Below the pieces are notes generated by a model. The model was not told where the DNA came from and did not search any database. It saw only the letters and a program-made list of their open reading frames with translations. A stretch of 64,000 nt of DNA from Marinobacterium_A aestuariivivens (lineage in GTDB: Bacteria; Pseudomonadota; Gammaproteobacteria; Pseudomonadales; Balneatricaceae), in NCBI RefSeq assembly GCF_042661465.1, contig NZ_JBHSWE010000001.1:3906001-3970000 (forward strand), in the 5' to 3' direction. Every line of letters begins with the position of its first letter. The first letter of the stretch is position 1. Below, one piece after another: positions 18,311 through 27,983 of this stretch. A program made the translations under genes and the position numbers.

Positions 18311-20802
18311 GCTGGCCTGGCGGGACCTGCGTGCCAGTGGCCGCTCGCTCTGGGTGTTCTGTGTCTGTCTGCTGCTCGGCGTCTCGCTGATCGCTGCCAC
18401 CGGCGGGCTCTATCGGCAGGTCGGCGCGAGTCTGCAGGCGGAGAGCCGCAGCCTGTTCGGCGGAGACCTGGAAGTCGAGAGCCGGGCGTCGCTGCCACCC
18501 GGGGTACTCGACTGGATGAACGCCAGGGCCGGGTGTCGCTGCTGATCGAGTTGCGCACCATGCTCGGAAACCCGGCCGGCGACTTCCTGCTGGTCGAGCT
18601 GCAGAGCGTCGATGATCACTATCCGCTCTATGGCGAGCTGCAGCTGGATCCAGAGCAGGACCGGCAACCGCCACGGAGCAACGGCACGGACGCTGGGGTC
18701 TGGCGCTGGATCCGGTGCTGGCACAGCGGTTGGACCTGGCCCCGGGAGATGAGGTGGCGGTCGGGGCGCTGACGATGGAGGTGCGTGCCCTGATCCGGCA
18801 CCAGCCCGATCGCCGACTGAGCGCCGACTGGCGGGGCCCGCCGGTGCTGGTTGCCGATGACGCACTGCAGGCTTCCGGCCTGATTCTGCCCGGCAGCCGC
18901 CTCGACTATGAATACCGGGTGCGCACCGACCTGGCGCCGTCGCAGTGGCGCGAAGCATTCGTAGGCGCCTTCCCCGGCAGTGACTGGGAGGTGCACACCT
19001 TCAGCAATCGCAGCGAGCGGTTGGCACGGGTGCTCGACCAGGTCGCCTCGGGACTGCTGCTGATCGGCTTCAGCGCCCTCTTCATCGGCGGGCTGGGTGT
19101 CTACAACAGTATCCAGGCTTACCTGCAGGGGCGGCTCGGCACCATCGCCACGCTGCGGGCGCTGGGGCTGCGCAACCGGCGTCTGGCTACCCTCTATCTG
19201 CTGCAGATCGCGATGCTCAGTGGCGGCGCCAGCCTCGCCGGCATGCTGTTGGGCGGCGTCCTGGCGCTGGCCGGTACCACCGCCGCCGCCCGGCGTCTGC
19301 CGGTGGCGACCAGTCTCGGGGAACTTGCGCTGCCGCTGGCGACGGCCTTCGTCTTCGGGCTGTTGACCGCCTTCACCTTCGCCCTGCCGGCGCTCGGGCG
19401 GGCGCTGTCGGTCCCGCCGGCGGCGCTGTTTCGTGGCCTCGACGGGGGTCGCACCGTCACGCCCCGCGGCTACTGGCTGGCGACTGCGAGCGGTGCCCTC
19501 ATGATCGTCGTGCTGGTGCTGTCGTCGCTGCCGGATCCGCTGTTCGGCCTCGGCTTTGTGGCGGTGGTCGCGCTGTTGCTCGCGCTGCTGGATGGCCTGG
19601 TACGGGGCCTGCGCCGGCTGGCCCGCGCGCTCGACGGGCGTCCCTTTCTCAACGGCCGTTTTGCCCTGCGCCTGGCATTGGCGAACCTGCACCGGCCCGA
19701 CTCGCCGCTGCGTGCCACCCTGCTGTCGCTGGGCTCGGCGCTGACGCTGCTGGTGGCCTGTACACTCATTGTCGCGGCCCTGCTGCGGGCGATCAACGAA
19801 ATGCTGCCGGAGGAGGCGCCGGCGCTGGTATTCTACGATATCTCCGCCGATCAGCGGGCCGCGGTGACCGCGGCGGTCGAAGAGGCCGGGTCCTTGCAAC
19901 GCCTGGAACTTGCGCCGCTGGTGCTGGGGCGTCTGGCCGCGGTCAATGGCGAACGCCTGGCCGACAGCGGCGATCCGGAACGGGCCCTCGAGGCCCGGGA
20001 CGAACACAAGCTCAGTTACCGGGCCGGTAATATCGACGCCGTGATCCTGGAGCGCGGCGACTGGTGGCCACAGGACGGCAGCGACGGCCCCTGGGTGGTG
20101 ATGGAGGACCGCGAGGCCGATCAGCTGGGGCTGGAAGTGGGCGACCGCCTGCGGTTCAGCATCAGCGGCGCCGAACTGGAGGCGAAGCTCGGCGGTATCT
20201 ACCGCCAGAAGGGGATGCAGACCCGCTTCTGGTTCGAGGCGATCCTGTCGGACGGCGCCCTGGATCCCTTCATAAGCCGCTATGTCGGGGCGGCCTACCT
20301 GGACCCGGACGAGGCGGTCGCGGTCCAGAACAGGGTCGCCGCCCTCGCTCCCAATATCGTCACGGTGCGGACCGAAGCCATTCTCGAGGAAGCGCGTCTG
20401 CTGCTCGGCAAGGCGTCGGCGGGGCTGACGGTCGTCGCCGTCATCAGCCTGTCCGCCAGCCTGCTGGTGCTGGCCAGCCTGCTGGCCACGACCCGGGCGC
20501 GTCAGGTTTACAGCGCCACCGTGCTGCATACCCTCGGGGTACGGCTGGCCGTCATTCGCCGCAGCCTGCAACTGGAGTATCTGCTGCTGGCGCTGGTCAG
20601 TTCCAGTCTCGCGACCGGCCTCGGTGCCGCCATCGCGCTGCCGCTGCTCCAGTACCGCATCAAGCTGCCGGCCAACGACCTGCTCTGGCTCGGCGCCCTG
20701 ACGGCGCTGCTGGTCAGCACCCTCAGTCTCGGTCTCGGAGCCCGTTACCTGTTGCGGCGGCTGCGGCTAAGCCCCGCCAGCCTGTTGCGCGATGGCGGCT
20801 GA
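18294..20802 (+). CDS. ybbP: ABC transporter permease, YbbP / FtsX type (two frameshifts)
   Basis: Three frames join into one permease of about 836 residues. Frame one runs from ATG 18294 (CAGGAGG upstream) through MPFLLELAWRDLRASG and the first helix to about 18535. Frame two (RVSLLIELRTMLGN... QLDPEQD) runs to about 18658. Frame three (TEQRHGRWGLALDPVLAQRL) runs to the stop at 20802. Each step fits one missing base. The long part has FtsX permease domains around codons for IGGLGVYNSIQAYLQGR and near the C-terminus (LASLLATTRARQVYSATVLHTLG). It pairs with the ATPase gene it overlaps. YbbAP substrates are uncertain. Confidence 0.82.
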
Positions 20803-21234
20803 AGCGCCTGGAGCCTAGCCGAAAGCCGGTCTCCCCGGGATAAGCTCTGGCGTTCCTCAAATGTTGATCTGGGTCAATAACTGGGCGCGGGCCAGCAGCC
20901 GCCGATTGTGTCTGCCCGTTGCTGCCTGTCCATCGTTTCCCGCTGCACGCCGGTTCTCGACAACACCTCCATTTAGTCTTTTTAGTCTTTAAAAACAATA
21001 AGTTGTCTAGGTATATCGAAAGCCGTCAAGGCTTTTTCAGCCGCGTCCCTGACCCGCATGGAAAGGCGTCACCACCTCTGTTTTTCTGATAAGCCCACCG
21101 TTCAAAGTCCTTGACGACTGTAGGGTTAAGGCTTAGTTTTAACCATAAATAAAACATATTTTTATATATAAAACACATTCCCGTGATCCCAGCGGGTTCC
21201 GACTCACACCACCGACAATAAAAGAGGCTGTGCA
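20803..21234. other. AT-richer intergenic region ahead of the Rieske operon
   Basis: The 432 bp contain no convincing gene. From about 20970 to 21190 the sequence is markedly AT-rich compared with its neighbours, with runs such as TTTTTATATATAAAA (21159-21173) and a doubled TTAGTCTTT. A TTGACG hexamer sits at 21111-21116 without a good -10 at standard spacing. It most likely holds the promoter and regulator sites of the downstream oxygenase operon. Confidence 0.45.
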
Positions 21235-21540
21235 ATGCAATCGCAGGAATACAACGAAAAACTCGCGATCTGGCTGCGGAACGAGCCCTGTTCCGATGCC
21301 GGCGTCAATAACCTGCAGGTACCGGGCAAAACCGAAAACATTATCTGGCAGACCCGTGCCAAGGTGCCGTCACCCTATGAAAAGGCCCTGGCCGATGCGC
21401 TGGAGCAGGTGTTCGCCGACGGCGCCATCGGCCTTGGCGAGGTCGTGGCCGGGCTGAATACAAGGGGCATGAAGTCCGAAGCCGGCGAGGCCTGGACCGA
21501 GGCGTCCCTCGAAGCCGAACTGCAGCGACTGGGAATCTGA
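21235..21540 (+). CDS. Small recombinase-like helix-turn-helix protein leading a Rieske oxygenase operon
   Basis: A 101-residue soluble protein. The C-terminal half (YEKALADALEQVFADGAIGLGEVVAGLNTRG) resembles the recombinase-like helix-turn-helix domain sometimes found beside Rieske oxygenases. The gene ends 10 bp before the Rieske gene and starts the operon. No catalytic residues of a recombinase are visible, so a DNA-recombination role is unlikely; an accessory or regulatory role is inference. Confidence 0.65.
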   Translation: MQSQEYNEKLAIWLRNEPCSDAGVNNLQVPGKTENIIWQTRAKVPSPYEKALADALEQVFADGAIGLGEVVAGLNTRGMKSEAGEAWTEASLEAELQRLGI

Positions 21541-21550
21541 GGAGAACGTC

Positions 21551-22579
21551 ATGTCCGTTAAAGACGAAATTCTGGAAAACTATCTCGATCTCGGCCTGCG
21601 CGATCTCTGGTATCCGGTGGCCTCGAGCTGGGAGGTCGCCGGCAGTCCGGTCGGCATTACCCGCCTGGGCGAGAATATCGTGTTGTGGCGCGACGCCGAA
21701 GGCGTGGTACGGGCGCTCGAGGATCGCTGTCCGCATCGCGGCGCGCGCCTGTCCTTCGGCTGGAACCTGGGGGACCGCGTGGCCTGCTGGTACCACGGCG
21801 TCGAGGTCGACGGCGACGGCAAGGTGGCCGATGTGCCGGCGGTGGTCAGTTGCCCGATGACCGGCAGCGAATGCGTCAAACGCTATCACGTCAAGGAGCG
21901 CAACGGCGCCATCTTCCTCTGGTTCGGCGTAGACCCGCACGCGCCGCCCCATGACCTGGTGCTGCCGGAGCAACTGGCCGATGGCGAATGGGCCTCGTTC
22001 CTGTGCCAGTCCGACTGGGCCGTGAATTACCGTTACGCCGTCGACAACGTCATGGATCCGATGCACGGCACCTACCTGCACATGAAGTCCCACTCGATGG
22101 CCGAAGGCGACCGCACCGCCGAGATGCGTGCGCGCAATACCGAACACGGCTTCATTTTCGAGAAGACCGGCCAGTCCGGCGTCAACTTCGACTGGGTCGA
22201 GTTCGGCAATACCGGCTGTCACTGGTTGCGGCTGTCGATCCCCTACAGGAAGCAGTACGGGCCGGGCGGCCATTTCTACATCGTCGGCTTTGCGACGCCG
22301 GTCGACCGGGACAACTGCCGCGTCTTCTTCTGGCGCTGTCGCAAGGTCGATGGCTGGCAGCGCAATGCCTGGCGTTTCCTGTATCGCACCCAGCTCGAGA
22401 AGCTGCATTGGGACGTACTCGAACAGGACCGGCTGGTGCTGGAGGCGATGGCACCCAATGCCCGCGACCACGAGTTCCTCTACGAGCACGATGTCGGCCT
22501 GGCCCGTATCCGCCGGCTGCTGGCGAAAGAGGGCAGGAAACAGCTCGAGCGGCAGGCGGCGCTCGAGGCCGCGGAATAG
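21551..22579 (+). CDS. Rieske [2Fe-2S] aromatic ring-hydroxylating / demethylating oxygenase
   Basis: A 342-residue oxygenase component. The N-terminal Rieske domain has CPHRGARL near residue 60 and CWYHG near 79, giving the Cys-X-His...Cys-X2-His cluster site. The C-terminal catalytic domain carries NVMDPMHGTYLH near 164, the Asp-X2-His-X4-His mononuclear iron site. Length and layout fit vanillate-demethylase-like (type IA) oxygenases, which need a separate reductase; none is seen nearby. GGAGA precedes the ATG. The following VOC and cupin genes suggest a catabolic pathway that hydroxylates or O-demethylates and then opens an aromatic or similar ring. The substrate is unknown. Confidence 0.88.
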   Translation: MSVKDEILENYLDLGLRDLWYPVASSWEVAGSPVGITRLGENIVLWRDAEGVVRALEDRCPHRGARLSFGWNLGDRVACWYHGVEVDGDGKVADVPAVVSCPMTGSECVKRYHVKERNGAIFLWFGVDPHAPPHDLVLPEQLADGEWASFLCQSDWAVNYRYAVDNVMDPMHGTYLHMKSHSMAEGDRTAEMRARNTEHGFIFEKTGQSGVNFDWVEFGNTGCHWLRLSIPYRKQYGPGGHFYIVGFATPVDRDNCRVFFWRCRKVDGWQRNAWRFLYRTQLEKLHWDVLEQDRLVLEAMAPNARDHEFLYEHDVGLARIRRLLAKEGRKQLERQAALEAAE

Positions 22580-22650
22580 TGCAATCCTGGCCGGCAGCGA
22601 CTCCCCCGGTGGGCGTGGCTGCCGGAACGCCACAACAGAAGAGGCTCGAA

Positions 22651-23583
22651 ATGAGTATAAAGGGCATAGAAAAGCTGGTGTTCGGCGTCGAATCCCTGTC
22701 CGAGAGCCGCCGCTTTCTGCAGGACTTCGGCCTGACGGAACAGGCCGGCACAGATGGCGGCCTGCTGTTCACCACCCTGGATGGCAGCGAGATTCGGGTC
22801 TACCCAAGGGCTGCGGCACCGTTGCCTCCGGCCTTCGAGGACGGCTCCACACTGCGTTCGGTGACCTGGGGCGTTGAATCCGCGCAGGCGCTGCAGTCGC
22901 TGGCGGCCAGGCTTCAGGACGAGCCGGGCTTTGCCAGCAGTGAAGACCTCGTGACCTGCCGGGACCCCGGCGGCATGACCCTGGAGTTTCGCCTGTCGAC
23001 GGTATCGGAAATCGAACTCGAGGTGCCGCCGATCAATCAGCATGGCGATATCCGCCGCATCAACCGGGCCAGCCCGGTATATGAGCGGGCGACGCCGATC
23101 GGTATCGGCCATGTGGTGTTTTTCGTCACGGATCTGGCGCGGGCCCGGGCATTCTACGAGCAGAAGCTGGGCTTTCACCTGTCGGATTTCTACCGTGGCA
23201 AGGGCGCTTTCATGCGGGCCTCGGAAGCGGGACCGCACCACCACCTGTTCCTGCTACATATCCCGGGGCATGCGCCGGGCCTCAACCATGTCGCCTTTAC
23301 CGTGCGCGATATCCACGAGGTGGCCGGTGGCGGCCTGGCGATGAACCGCAAAGGCTGGTCGACCTTCCTCGGGCCGGGGCGCCACCCGATCTCGTCGGCG
23401 TATTTCTGGTACGTCAACAGCCCGCTGGGAGGGGCCTTCGAGTACTACAGCAACGACGACTACCTGACCGGCGAGTGGCAACCGCGGGAGCTGGAGCATT
23501 CCGTTGCGAGTTTCACCGAGTGGGCGGTCGAGGGTGGAATAGATCCGCAGACGCGTCGCCAGCACGAGGCTGTCGGGGCCTGA
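22651..23583 (+). CDS. Two-domain VOC / type I extradiol dioxygenase-like protein
   Basis: A 310-residue protein made of two vicinal-oxygen-chelate modules. The second keeps the metal triad expected of a type I extradiol dioxygenase: His in IGIGHVVFF near residue 150, His in GLNHVAFTV near 211, and Glu in GAFEYYSNDD near 260. The first module is diverged and probably non-catalytic. This supports ring cleavage of a catechol-like product made by the Rieske enzyme encoded 71 bp upstream. The ATG at 22651 was preferred because MSIKGIEKLVFGV starts directly at the first VOC strand. Confidence 0.85.
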   Translation: MSIKGIEKLVFGVESLSESRRFLQDFGLTEQAGTDGGLLFTTLDGSEIRVYPRAAAPLPPAFEDGSTLRSVTWGVESAQALQSLAARLQDEPGFASSEDLVTCRDPGGMTLEFRLSTVSEIELEVPPINQHGDIRRINRASPVYERATPIGIGHVVFFVTDLARARAFYEQKLGFHLSDFYRGKGAFMRASEAGPHHHLFLLHIPGHAPGLNHVAFTVRDIHEVAGGGLAMNRKGWSTFLGPGRHPISSAYFWYVNSPLGGAFEYYSNDDYLTGEWQPRELEHSVASFTEWAVEGGIDPQTRRQHEAVGA

Positions 23584-23624
23584 AATCCGGGGCCTGCAGA
23601 GGCTCCATCAATTATTTGAGGTGG

Positions 23625-24149
23625 ATGATGAAAGAACAATTCGATACCTGGGTGAAGCCGGCAGAGATGTCGCTGGGCGATTTCGTGGAAAGCCGGATCG
23701 CGCGCTTCAAGGGACGCACCTACGACTTCAACGCGCTGAAATTCCAGGCCGACTTCGACCCGAAGTACCGCCGCGCCCAGATGCGCTACATGGGCACCGG
23801 TGCCACCGGGGTCAGGCGCGACAGCAATACCATTCCTTCGGAGCACTTCACCTTCTCCACCATGGTGCTGCCGGCACAGTGCGAAGGCCCGCTGCATACC
23901 CATCATGACGTGGAAGAGGTGTTTTTCATGCTCAAGGGCAATATCACCCTGTTCGTCGAGCATGACGGCGAGAAGGTCGAGACGCAATTACACGAGCGCG
24001 ACCTGATTTCGGTGCCGCCCGGTATTCCCCGCGGCCTGTTCAACCACGGCCAGGAGGAGGCCCTGATGTGCGTCATGCTGGGCTCGCCGAAGCCGCAGAT
24101 CCCGACCTATCCGGACGATCATCCGCTGTCGAAAATCGAACGCTATTAA
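23625..24149 (+). CDS. Cupin-domain protein of the Rieske/VOC operon
   Basis: A 174-residue single-domain cupin. PLHTHHDVEEVFFMLKGNITLFVE (in two parts, near residue 90) is cupin motif 1, with two His and a Glu as metal ligands; IPRGLFNHG near 138 is motif 2. It could be a dioxygenase, an isomerase or a decarboxylase of ring-cleavage products. GAGGTGG directly precedes the tandem ATGs at 23625 and 23628. The stop codon lies inside the first bases of a five-hairpin repeat that fills the gap to the convergent GGDEF gene. Confidence 0.82.
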   Translation: MMKEQFDTWVKPAEMSLGDFVESRIARFKGRTYDFNALKFQADFDPKYRRAQMRYMGTGATGVRRDSNTIPSEHFTFSTMVLPAQCEGPLHTHHDVEEVFFMLKGNITLFVEHDGEKVETQLHERDLISVPPGIPRGLFNHGQEEALMCVMLGSPKPQIPTYPDDHPLSKIERY

Positions 24150-24305
24150 CCTGGCATGCAAATAGGTTCCCTACCTATTTGCATGTCACGCCACGGAAAC
24201 GGGCGCAGGTGCGCGGACATGCTGGTTTCCGTGGCGCTCGCATTGGCCTGCGCGGCCAATGATGAAGCATCCCTGCTTCATGTATTAACCCGCCGGATTA
24301 ATACT
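24147..24305 (-). repeat. Five-hairpin dispersed element, copy A (inverted relative to B and C)
   Basis: Reading 3' to 5' on the + strand the hairpins are: 24283-24305 (7 bp, a mismatch, then 2 bp), 24264-24281 (7 bp, TGAAGCA/TGCTTCA), 24242-24262 (8 bp, CATTGGCC/GGCCAATG), 24190-24237 (12 bp, CGCCACGGAAAC/GTTTCCGTGGCG), and 24156-24186 (13 bp, CATGCAAATAGGT/ACCTATTTGCATG with a 5-nt loop). All but the first are perfect. It is about 159 bp and lies between convergent genes, providing the TAA of both the cupin gene (24147-24149) and the GGDEF gene (24285-24287). Related copies lie at 34298-34451 and 59883-60040. Confidence 0.88.
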
Positions 24306-25433
24306 GAGCGGGGCGTTGGTCCCGCCCGCAGGCGTCAATCGGACAACCCTGGAGCCGGGGACAGGGGGGCCAGCCGGGACCGGCTGTGGGCTTGGCGGTG
24401 GCGGGACTCTTTCCAGGCTTTCGACCCGGTTCCGGCCCAGCTTTTTGGCACGATACAGGGCCTTGTCGGCGCGTTGCAGCAGCTCCTCGAAGCTGTCCTG
24501 CCCGTCGAACTGGCTCAGGCCAAAGCTCGAGGTGACAGACAGGTTCCGGTCGATGTCCAGCTGTTCGATAAGGTATCTGAGCTTTTCGCTGGCGTGGACG
24601 GCGTTTTCCAGATTCAGGTCCGGGAAGATGATCGTAAACTCTTCGCCACCCCAACGGGCGAAAAAATCGACGCTCCTCAGGTGGTTTCTGATCAGATCGG
24701 CGACCTGTCTGAGGACCTGGTCGCCGGTATCGTGACCGTGGGTGTCGTTGATCTGCTTGAACAGGTCCAGGTCCAAAATGGCCAGCGACAGCGGGTGCCC
24801 GTAACGTTTGGCGCGGGAAATCTCTTTGCCGATTGTCTCTTCGAATTTTTTACGGTTGGGAATACCGGTGAGGCGGTCGGTATTGGAGATATATTCGATC
24901 TCCCTGATTTTCTCTTCCAGCTCCCGGTTCTTGGTTTCGAGCTCCACGGTTTTCTGTTTCAGAAGATTTTCCAGAGTCATGTTGCCGGCTTTAAGCAATC
25001 GGTCTTTTTCGCTCAGCTCGTCGTGAAGGGTTTTCTGCCGGTGAATATCCTGATGCGCGCCGATGATGCGGGCAGCGCTACCATCCGGGTTGCGTTCGAT
25101 GATCTTGGCGCGATCCAGAATCCAGAGATACTGCCCGTCTGCCTGTTTGCAGCGGTATTCGATGCAGTAGGTGTCGAGCGCGCCGTTGATAAAGCCTTCG
25201 ATTCTGTTCATGACCCGGGGGTAGTCGTCGGGGTGGATGAGATTCTCCCAGGTAAAGACGTCTTGCCGGAAAATGCCGACGTCATAGCCCAGCATGCGAT
25301 ACCAGCCCGGGCTACGTTCGACACGTCCGGTCGCGCCATGCCAGTCCCAGGTACCTTCCGCGATGACGTCGAGGAGATGGTTGAGGGTCTCGTCGGCTTC
25401 TTCCGGCGTTCGGTGCCGGTAGGTTTCGAACAT
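24285..25433 (-). CDS. PAS-GGDEF diguanylate cyclase
   Basis: A 382-residue cytoplasmic protein. A PAS domain with PAC motif spans about residues 15-135, a coiled coil 140-180, and a GGDEF domain about 183-345. The active site is RWGGEEFTII near 262, and RSVD lies five residues before it, the position of the c-di-GMP inhibitory I-site. It should make c-di-GMP from two GTP, with output set by the PAS sensor. The last residues (LSINPAG) and the stop are encoded by the terminal hairpin of repeat copy A, so the insertion probably changed the native C-terminus. Confidence 0.9.
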   Translation of the reverse strand: MFETYRHRTPEEADETLNHLLDVIAEGTWDWHGATGRVERSPGWYRMLGYDVGIFRQDVFTWENLIHPDDYPRVMNRIEGFINGALDTYCIEYRCKQADGQYLWILDRAKIIERNPDGSAARIIGAHQDIHRQKTLHDELSEKDRLLKAGNMTLENLLKQKTVELETKNRELEEKIREIEYISNTDRLTGIPNRKKFEETIGKEISRAKRYGHPLSLAILDLDLFKQINDTHGHDTGDQVLRQVADLIRNHLRSVDFFARWGGEEFTIIFPDLNLENAVHASEKLRYLIEQLDIDRNLSVTSSFGLSQFDGQDSFEELLQRADKALYRAKKLGRNRVESLERVPPPPSPQPVPAGPPVPGSRVVRLTPAGGTNAPLSINPAG

Positions 25434-25628
25434 CTTGTACCACCAGTCGTTGCACGAAAGGGACGGGCATTGTCGGTATGCTGCAGTAAGTGTAGCGAAT
25501 CCGCTACGGTCCGTGCGGTTGTTTTGCCATCAATCGGGCCCGGGCTGCGCAGGCTATTCAGGATGCGGCGACAGGTATCCCGGTCTGCCAGCGACGGTCC
25601 CCCAATCCGTCTCCCTGCAAGGCCCGGG

Positions 25629-27584
25629 TCAGAGGCACGGCTGGGACAGGATGCGGTTGCGTCGGATACGCTGTTCGAATTCGGCGGCGTTCACGGCCTT
25701 CGAGAACAGGTAGCCCTGGCCGTAATCGCAGCCCATCGCCGCCAGGCAGGCCCGCTGTGCCTCCGTTTCGATGCCCTCGGCGATGACCCTGATCCCGAGC
25801 TTGTGGGCCATCAGGATGATCGCTTCGCACAGCGCCGCGTCGCTCGATGCCGGCGCGAGATTCTGTACGAAGGAGCGGTCGATCTTCAGGTAATCGATAT
25901 CGAACTTTTTCAGATAGGACAGCGTGGAGTAGCCGGTGCCGAAGTCATCGAGGGACACTTCGAGCCCCATTTTCTGGACCGCCAGCAGGCGCTCCGAGGC
26001 GGCCGCGTCCATCAGGATGCTCTCGGTGATTTCCATCGCGATCGCGTCCCCCGGCAGGTCAAGCTGCTCGAGCCAGGCCAGCCAGTCCTCGAGTTTCGAG
26101 CCGTTGCTGCGAAGCTGAACGGGCGAGGTGTTGATGCTGATCTGGAAGTCCGGATCCAGGTTTTGCCGCCAGGATGACACCTGTTCGGCGGCCTCCTCGA
26201 AGATCCAGCTGCCCATTTCGATGATCAGGCCCGTTTCCTCGGCCAGCGGAATGAAGTCGCCCGGCGCCACCAGCCCCTCGGCCGGATGGTTCCAGCGAAT
26301 CAGCGCCTCGGCCTTGCGTACCCGTCCCGATGCCAGATCGACTATGGGCTGATAGCAGAGGCAGAACTCCCGGTTGGTCAGGGCGTTGCGCAGGTCATGG
26401 ATGCGCTGCATTCTGGCCAGTGCCAGATCCTGCATGTCCGGGGTGAAATAATGATAGCGGTTGCGGCCAAGGTGTTTGGCCACATACATCGCCTGATCGG
26501 CATGTTGCAGCAGGGTGTTCACATCGGCGGCGTCATCGGGATAGATGGTAATGCCGATGCTGGCCGAGATGAAATTGCGGTGTTCGCCGTTGCAGAAGGG
26601 CTCGGTCAGCCGCGCCAGTATTGTTTCGCTGACCTGGGCGACGTTTTCGAAATCGTCGAGGCCGGGGAGGATAACGGTGAACTCGTCGCCACCCAGGCGG
26701 GCGACGGTATCGGACTTGCGTATCGATTTTGACAGCCGGCTCGAGGCCTCCTTGAGCAGCGCATCGCCCACCTCGTGGCCCTGGGTGTCGTTGACATCCT
26801 TGAAATTGTCGAGATCGATATACATCAACGCGATGCGCTTGCGGTCGCGCTCGGCCTTGCGGATCTCCTGTTCAAGCCGGTCGTAGAACAGCCGGCGGTT
26901 AGGCAGGCCGGTGAGGAGATCGAAATTGGCGAGCTTGTCGAGCTCTGCATGGCTGGCTTGCAGTTTTCGCACCAGGCGAATGACCATATAGAAGAAAACC
27001 AGCGTCAGAACGAGCTGGAAGAAAATCAGTGCGGTACTGATCTTGATCTGATCCCGCACTTCCGATGTTCTGAACTCGGCCAGCTCGATTGCCCTGTGTA
27101 TGGACAGGTTTGACAGTGCCTGCAGGGCTGGCAGCACCGGTTCGAGCGTGCGACTGATCTGTTGAATGGTCTGGCGGTCGAGCGCGGCCGGCGAGGCATC
27201 GATCACGTAATGCTCGGTGGCATCGAAAAAACCGTCGAGCTGTGCCAGGGCCGATCTGTACTCCTCGCTGTCCAGCAGGCGGGCAGAGGTGGGATTGAGT
27301 GCGACGACGTCGAAGCGGCTCCAGAGTATCTCGTAGCGCAGCTGCAGCTGGTCAAGGGCTTCATTGCTGAGATCGTCAAGGGCATTTTTCAGGCTCAGCT
27401 GGAACTGCAGAGCCTCCCGTTCCAGCTGAAAAACGCCCCAGCTGACATCGTTCTCGTTGTATTCGACGGCACTTGCCAGCAGCCGGCTTTGATAAAACTG
27501 GATATACAGGGTCACGGAAAAGGACAGCACCAGCCCGATGCTGACCAGGGTGAGCCAATACTTCTTCCTCTTGGTTATAGGCAT
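25629..27584 (-). CDS. Membrane-anchored GGDEF-EAL c-di-GMP enzyme
   Basis: A 651-residue protein. One helix lies near the N-terminus (YWLTLVSIGLVLSFSVTLYI), a periplasmic sensor region of about 150 residues follows, and a second helix (ALIFFQLVLTLVFFYMVIRL) leads into a GGDEF domain (ARLGGDEFTVILP, I-site-like RKSD five residues before) and an EAL domain (KAEALIRW, IKIDRSFV-like LKIDRSFV, and DDFGTGYS). Both catalytic signatures are intact, so it may make or break c-di-GMP. I prefer the ATG at 27584, which has AGGAAG upstream, over an in-frame GTG at 27605. It runs in the same direction as the PAS-GGDEF gene 195 bp downstream. Confidence 0.88.
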   Translation of the reverse strand: MPITKRKKYWLTLVSIGLVLSFSVTLYIQFYQSRLLASAVEYNENDVSWGVFQLEREALQFQLSLKNALDDLSNEALDQLQLRYEILWSRFDVVALNPTSARLLDSEEYRSALAQLDGFFDATEHYVIDASPAALDRQTIQQISRTLEPVLPALQALSNLSIHRAIELAEFRTSEVRDQIKISTALIFFQLVLTLVFFYMVIRLVRKLQASHAELDKLANFDLLTGLPNRRLFYDRLEQEIRKAERDRKRIALMYIDLDNFKDVNDTQGHEVGDALLKEASSRLSKSIRKSDTVARLGGDEFTVILPGLDDFENVAQVSETILARLTEPFCNGEHRNFISASIGITIYPDDAADVNTLLQHADQAMYVAKHLGRNRYHYFTPDMQDLALARMQRIHDLRNALTNREFCLCYQPIVDLASGRVRKAEALIRWNHPAEGLVAPGDFIPLAEETGLIIEMGSWIFEEAAEQVSSWRQNLDPDFQISINTSPVQLRSNGSKLEDWLAWLEQLDLPGDAIAMEITESILMDAAASERLLAVQKMGLEVSLDDFGTGYSTLSYLKKFDIDYLKIDRSFVQNLAPASSDAALCEAIILMAHKLGIRVIAEGIETEAQRACLAAMGCDYGQGYLFSKAVNAAEFEQRIRRNRILSQPCL

Positions 27585-27983
27585 CGGATTAGGGCTTCCT
27601 GTCACGCTGCACAGAACGGTCGGCGCCGGCTGATGTGCGTGCCGGCAGACAGACGTTCGGGTGGAGCAGGGTCCCTGACACCGGGCCGAATGCAGTCGGC
27701 ATTGCCGGCGGCTGTCCGGCCGGTGACAGTGCCGGACCGTATCCGTCCCTGGCGCAGTGGCAGTGCGGTCGGATGCCGGAACGGCTGACGCTATCCAAGA
27801 GGTTAAAGGACGCCACTGTCACTCCCTCCCTGAAGTTGAGTGTCTGGTCTGCGATATTCTGCGGCCATGATGCATCTTTGTCTCAGGCTATACCAGTATA
27901 GGTGCGCAGGGAAGGATCTGGCGAGGTCTGAAAGGTGGCGCAGGCCAGGTACGTCGGCGATGTTCAGCGACCTCCATTTCCGG
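27585..27983. other. Intergenic region, no gene seen
   Basis: About 400 bp between the start of the GGDEF-EAL gene and the corrected end of the hydroxylase gene, both on the minus strand. Base composition is mixed and no open frame with coding character, strong hairpin or recognisable operator was found. It should contain the promoter of the GGDEF-EAL gene. Confidence 0.4.

Noticed and set aside
24156..26177. Plus-strand open frame running from the hairpin element across both GGDEF genes
   Set aside because: It begins inside the repeat and is opposite two genes with intact catalytic motifs. Short frames read through each repeat copy are likewise a by-product of its sequence.
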